Assembly (NCBI GenBank): GCA_017436575.1
Contig: JAFSCU010000049.1
Location: forward strand, 19,230-83,229
Reading direction: 5' to 3'
Origin: Oscillospiraceae bacterium
GTDB taxonomy: Bacteria > Bacillota > Clostridia > Oscillospirales > Ruminococcaceae
DNA: 64,000 nucleotides
Shown here: one piece after another, positions 60,338-64,000 of the stretch
Position numbering within the stretch: position 1 is the first letter of the stretch
How the letters are laid out: each line of letters starts with the position of its first letter
Notes under the pieces: model-generated
Seen by the model: the letters and a program-made list of their open reading frames with translations, nothing else
Told to the model about the DNA's origin: nothing
Databases searched by the model: none
Translations under genes and position numbers: made by a program

Positions 60338-61948
60338 TCAGGTGTATTCTTCCAGCAACTGCTGTTTTACAGGAATCATTGCATTCTGTGCCATTGACAG
60401 GCATCTTACACCCAGCTGTGCATAGGCTTTGGCACAGGCGGCATCTGCGGCAGATTCACCGCATACAGACACCTTTACCCCGGCGGCCTTTGCATTGTTT
60501 ACTGTGATTTCTATAAGTTTCAGCACTGACGGATGCAGTGGGTCATAATAGGCAGCTGTTTCCACATTGATGCGGTCTGCAGCCAGGGTGTACTGGGTAA
60601 GGTCATTGGTGCCGATGGAGAAAAAGTCCACATACTTCGCCAGCCTGTCACTGATAAGGGCAGCAGACGGTGTTTCAATCATAACACCCCAGGTGATTCT
60701 GTCGGTGGTGATTTCACCTTTTTCCAGCAGTTCCTTTTTCACATTTTCAGCCATTTCCAGATAGTCTGTCAGGTCTTTTTCCAGTGTAACCATTGGCAGC
60801 ATTACATTCAGTGCTCCACAGCGGTCAGCTGCAATGTACAATGCTTTTGCCTGTGTTTCAAAAAGCTGTCTGTGCAGATACTGCAGGCGGATGCCGCGCA
60901 GCCCCAGTGCAGGGTTTGGTTCTTTTTCCAGACTGATGTTGCCAATAGGCTTATCTGCACCTATATCAAAAGTGCGCACAGTCACAGGCTTGCCCTGTGC
61001 CGCATTTATGCACCGGCAGTAAAATTCCAGCTGGCTTTCAAAGGTAGGCAGGCTGCTTTTCATAAACAGTATTTCACTGCGCACCAGACCTATGCCCTGG
61101 GCACCATTGTTTATTGCCAGGGTAATGTCCTGAGGGTCGTTGCAGTTGGCCCAGATTTCAAGTTTATCACCGCAAGGCATCATTATTTCCTTTTCTTTCA
61201 ACGCCATAAGGGACAGCTTTGCGCGCTGTTCCTGTTTGATTCTGTGATGGAAAAGGGCCACAGTGCCTTCATTCGGGCTGATGTATACTTCCCCTGAATA
61301 GCCGTCCAGACATACTGTTCTGCCGCTGTTCAGCGGATTTAAAATTTCGCTGTCCATACCGCACACAGAAGGTATACCCATTGTGCGTGCAATAATATTG
61401 GCATGGGACTGATAGCTGCCACCCACTGTAATAAAGCCCAGGGCGTACTGTCTGTCGATGGCGGCCAGGTCGCTGGGCAGTATTTCATCTGCTACTATGA
61501 TTGATGGCTCGGTGAGATTAAAGCGTTCACGGCTGCGGCCGTCAAGAATATCCACCACACGGCCCAGCACATCACGGATGTCGCTGGTGCGTTCAGACAG
61601 GTATCCGTCACCGATGCTTTTCAGTCTGGCGCAAAATGTTTCCATAGCCATTTCCACACTTTTTGCCGCACCGTTTCCATCAGAGATATTTGTTTCCACC
61701 ATTTCTTTCAGGCCGGTATCGTCCAGCATAACCAGCTGGAAATTGAGAATATCCTGCTGGGTGCGTTCACCGGTCTGCATAAGGGCACGCAGTTCGTCCT
61801 TTGCCAGAATAATGGCTGCTTCATACAGTGCCTTTTCGCGGTGGGTAGCCAGCACAACGCGTTTAAAGCCTGTTATGCGGCGGTTGATAACCTTGATTTT
61901 ACCCACTGCCAGCCCGCCTGAAGCAGAATTGCCGATATATTTTATCAT
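60338..61948 (-). CDS. ptsI: Phosphoenolpyruvate-protein phosphotransferase (PTS enzyme I)
   Basis: A 536-residue enzyme that moves phosphate from PEP to HPr, the first step of sugar PTS uptake. The phospho-histidine is His182 in GGSYQSHANIIARTMGIPSV, where the usual GGRTSHTAI is altered and one residue longer. The PEP-binding barrel has the RSEILFM, ADKPIGN, GVMIETP, FFSIGTNDL and VSVCGESAAD motifs, with catalytic cysteine. Slightly shorter than the usual 570. No ptsH is adjacent. AAGGAGTG site. Confidence 0.92.
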   Translation of the reverse strand: MIKYIGNSASGGLAVGKIKVINRRITGFKRVVLATHREKALYEAAIILAKDELRALMQTGERTQQDILNFQLVMLDDTGLKEMVETNISDGNGAAKSVEMAMETFCARLKSIGDGYLSERTSDIRDVLGRVVDILDGRSRERFNLTEPSIIVADEILPSDLAAIDRQYALGFITVGGSYQSHANIIARTMGIPSVCGMDSEILNPLNSGRTVCLDGYSGEVYISPNEGTVALFHHRIKQEQRAKLSLMALKEKEIMMPCGDKLEIWANCNDPQDITLAINNGAQGIGLVRSEILFMKSSLPTFESQLEFYCRCINAAQGKPVTVRTFDIGADKPIGNISLEKEPNPALGLRGIRLQYLHRQLFETQAKALYIAADRCGALNVMLPMVTLEKDLTDYLEMAENVKKELLEKGEITTDRITWGVMIETPSAALISDRLAKYVDFFSIGTNDLTQYTLAADRINVETAAYYDPLHPSVLKLIEITVNNAKAAGVKVSVCGESAADAACAKAYAQLGVRCLSMAQNAMIPVKQQLLEEYT

Positions 61949-62298
61949 AAACTGACACTCCTTCCTGTAAGGGAGTATGTATAATTTTATGTGTATGCTG
62001 CAATAATATGAATGCAGTTTTTCAAAAAGGGAACATTACCCCAGTATGTATATTTTTATTATTATACCATATCAAAACCGTCAAATAAAGGCGAAATAAG
62101 CTATTTTGTATAAAAAGTGATAATTACTCAAATTTAATGCTGATTTTTTGCTTTTCCTACAAAATTTTGAAAAATGTATCAATTTTATTGAAAATTTATT
62201 ATATTTATTTTATAATATTGTGTTGTAAAATCATTGATTAAATTGTTTTACAGTTAATTTATATCAAATTGTTTTGATTTATGAAAAGAGGAATGACT
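61949..62298 (+). promoter_or_regulatory. Divergent region with promoter of the CofE-like gene
   Basis: Very AT-rich. TTGAAA (62188-62193), 17-base spacer, TATAAT (62211-62216), giving a start near 62223 and a leader of about 75 bases. I see no gene or RNA structure. Confidence 0.65.
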
Positions 62299-63492
62299 AT
62301 GTCCAGAACTATAGGCGCAGTATCAAGAGGTATCAGAACACCTATCATCGTTGAAGGTGACAACCTGGTTGAAATCACAGTCCAGAGCTTGCTGGAAGCT
62401 TTTGAAGAAGAAAACATTACAGTCCACGACAGAGACATTGTAGGTGTTACAGAAGCTGTTGTTGCAAGAGCACAGGGCAACTACATCACCTGTGATGACA
62501 TTGCAAAAGATGTAAAGAATAAATTTGGCGATGAAACAATCGGTCTGATTTTCCCTATCCTGTCCCGCAACCGTTTTTCAATCGTACTGAAAGGTATTGC
62601 AAGAGGCGCAAAAAAAATTGTGCTGATGCTGTCTTATCCATCTGACGAAGTTGGCAACCATCTGGTAAGTCTTGACCAGCTGGATGAAAAAGGTATCAAT
62701 CCTTGGTCCACAATTATGGACGAAGCTGAATACAGAAGACTGTTCGGTTCAAACCCACATCCATTTACAAAAGTTGACTATGTAGCATATTATAAAGAAC
62801 TGATTCTGGCTGAAAACTGTGAATGTGAAGTTATCTTTGCAAACAGAGCCATAGACATTCTGCCTTATGCAAACCATGTTATCTGTGCTGATATCCACAG
62901 CCGTGCCCGTTCCAAACGTCTGCTGAAAGCAGCCGGCGCAAAACTGGTGCTGGGTCTGGATGACCTGATGACAGAATCCATCGATGGCAGCGGATACAAC
63001 GAAATGTACGGTCTGCTGGGTTCCAACAAAGCAACTGAAGAAAAAGTAAAACTGTTCCCACGTGACTGTGAAACATTTGTTACAGAACTGCAGGCCGCAC
63101 TGCTGAAAGCAACAGGCAAAAAGCTGGAATGTATGGTTTACGGTGACGGTGCTTTCAAAGACCCACAGGGCAAAATCTGGGAACTGGCTGACCCAGTTGT
63201 TTCCCCAGGTTTTACAGACGGTCTGGTTGGCCTGCCAAACGAACTGAAACTGAAATATCTGGCTGATAACCAGTTTGCAGGTATGAAAGGTGAAGAACTG
63301 CGTAATGCAATGACACAGTATATCGCCAACAAGAAAAAAGACCTGATGGGCTCTATGGAAAGCCAGGGCACAACACCAAGACAGCTGACAGACCTTATCG
63401 GCTCTCTGTGTGACCTGACATCCGGTTCAGGCGACAAAGGCACACCTGTTATCTTTATCCAGGGTTACTTTGACAACTATTCCAACGAATAA
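62299..63492 (+). CDS. CofE-like (F420-0:gamma-glutamyl ligase family) protein
   Basis: A 397-residue protein. The N-terminal half resembles the CofE fold: GIRTPIIVEGDNLVEI and DRDIVGVTEAVVARAQGN, which correspond to the metal/substrate region. The second half has an extra domain of unknown role. Clostridia of this kind are not known to make F420, and no other cof gene is here, so the substrate is likely different. The start at 62299 follows AAGAGGA; an ATG at 62281 lacks a site. Strong promoter and evenly used codons suggest good expression. Confidence 0.75.
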   Translation: MSRTIGAVSRGIRTPIIVEGDNLVEITVQSLLEAFEEENITVHDRDIVGVTEAVVARAQGNYITCDDIAKDVKNKFGDETIGLIFPILSRNRFSIVLKGIARGAKKIVLMLSYPSDEVGNHLVSLDQLDEKGINPWSTIMDEAEYRRLFGSNPHPFTKVDYVAYYKELILAENCECEVIFANRAIDILPYANHVICADIHSRARSKRLLKAAGAKLVLGLDDLMTESIDGSGYNEMYGLLGSNKATEEKVKLFPRDCETFVTELQAALLKATGKKLECMVYGDGAFKDPQGKIWELADPVVSPGFTDGLVGLPNELKLKYLADNQFAGMKGEELRNAMTQYIANKKKDLMGSMESQGTTPRQLTDLIGSLCDLTSGSGDKGTPVIFIQGYFDNYSNE

Positions 63493-63510
63493 TCAATATT
63501 GTATTATAGC

Positions 63511-63538
63511 AAAAGGGATGCCGCGGCATCCCTTTTTT
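63511..63538 (+). terminator. Intrinsic terminator
   Basis: AAAAGGGATGCC / GGCATCCCTTTT around a CGCG-type turn, then more T. Confidence 0.85.
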
Positions 63539-63631
63539 GTTGTGGTGAAAGCAGGAAGATAAATTGTTGTTTAGCGCACTGAACGTGCGCCCTTTAAAGT
63601 ATAAAACACATATCCGGAAAACTGTCACAAT

Positions 63632-63670
63632 GTCATTCTGAGCGAGTGAAACGAGTCGAAGAATCTTTGC
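63632..63670. repeat. Short dispersed element, family B
   Basis: TCATTCTGAGCGAGTGAAAC...GAAGAATCTTTGC; inverted relative to 38567-38605. Confidence 0.5.
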
Positions 63671-63689
63671 ACTTATAAAACATCAAAAG

Positions 63690-63965
63690 ATGTTTTATCG
63701 TACTTTCTTTAAAGAAAGTACCAAAGAACGTGGGGGTTGCGATTCCCCCACACCCCAACGCTGCACAAGTGTGGAATGCTGCGACTGCTACAAATCACGG
63801 GAATTTTCCCCTCGCTCACAAATAGTTCGCTCGCCAAAAAATTCATCCGTAATTTTCGCAAATATTCCGCCACCTGCCAGTTGCACTGACCCTGGCGGTC
63901 TATTTGCTTTCCGCAGTCTGCGCTATTTATATTCGGGGATAAATCCCCGAACCCCTTTGCCTCCC
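63690..63965 (-). repeat. Dispersed repeat family C, copy 2 (inverted)
   Basis: Reverse-complement relative of 38255-38530. It contains a CTTTCTTTAAAGAAAG palindrome at one end, then GATTCCCCCACACCCCAACG, CTGCACAAGTGTGGAATGC, CCCTCGCTCA, GACCCTGG, CGCAGTCTGCG and finally CCCCGAACCCCTTT. The run to the window end (63966-64000) adds CCTCCCTCTGACGAGGGAGG and GGCACGGCAAAGCCGTG hairpins. No gene is visible from 63493 to the end. Confidence 0.7.
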
Positions 63966-64000
63966 TCTGACGAGGGAGGTGGCACGGCAAAGCCGTGACG

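Overview
The window reads as a chromosomal segment of an endospore-forming, low-to-moderate-GC Clostridia, most like gut Oscillospirales/Ruminococcaceae. The support is a spoVAC-spoVAD-spoVAE set, ricT, darA, a DUF896 protein, an iron-sulfur two-subunit L-serine dehydratase, an EFR1-type flavodoxin/ferredoxin and Tn916-type integrase and excisionase genes. Genus and species cannot be fixed from the sequence. Most genes have good Shine-Dalgarno sites and the transcription units are short and separated by clear intrinsic terminators.

Layout. 0-4 kb: a cut-off hypothetical gene, asparaginase, a thioredoxin-fold protein and recG. 4-8.4 kb: a BlaI/BlaR1-type repressor and metalloprotease sensor pair with two TACANNTGTA operators, DUF896, hemolysin III, tRNA-Ser(CGA), and a small membrane protein that resembles the BlaR1-like sensor domain. 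8.6-10.5 kb: spoVA genes. 10.5-14.6 kb: serine dehydratase subunits, an amino-acid symporter and a divergent LysR regulator. 14.6-15.9 kb: EFR1 ferredoxin and HxlR regulator around a 26-bp perfect palindrome.

16.1-17.6 kb: a strand-asymmetric tract of about 142-bp imperfect tandem repeats. On the minus strand it starts just downstream of a near-consensus promoter (TTGACA-17-TATCAT) and ends at a strong GAAA-loop intrinsic terminator. I read it as a gene for a purine-rich repetitive RNA of about 1.5 kb that matches no family I know.

17.96-29.71 kb: an integrated element bounded by a 50-bp direct repeat (49/50 identical) that duplicates the ribosome-binding site, start codon and first codons of ychF. 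It holds a Na+/phosphate cotransporter, a complete pstSCAB-phoU-phoB-phoR locus with 11-bp-spaced Pho-box-like repeats, a RecA-fold ATPase, an excisionase and a tyrosine integrase. Paired Int arm-type repeats lie inside both ends.

29.7-34 kb: ychF, mtnN and small proteins (LRR, SdpI-like). 34.4-51.2 kb: a nonulosonic acid (legionaminic-acid-like) sugar cluster with legB, legC, ptmE, legI, legG and legF homologues, two Gfo/Idh/MocA oxidoreductases, a DUF2142 membrane protein and a tandemly duplicated two-gene membrane cassette. 51.4-63.5 kb: nucleoside hydrolase, membrane protein, DUF4004, HAD phosphatase, CadD-like transporter, cyclase-family hydrolase, 8Fe-8S-type ferredoxin, ricT-holB-darA, PTS enzyme I and a CofE-like protein. 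The window ends in a repeat related, in inverted orientation, to one at 38.3-38.5 kb.

How it works together: phosphate starvation would act through PhoR/PhoB on the Pho boxes to switch on pstSCAB and the Na+/Pi transporter. Serine import and deamination form one unit under a probable LysR regulator. The leg genes probably make a CMP-activated nonulosonic acid that the adjacent multi-pass membrane proteins may help place on a surface glycan or protein.
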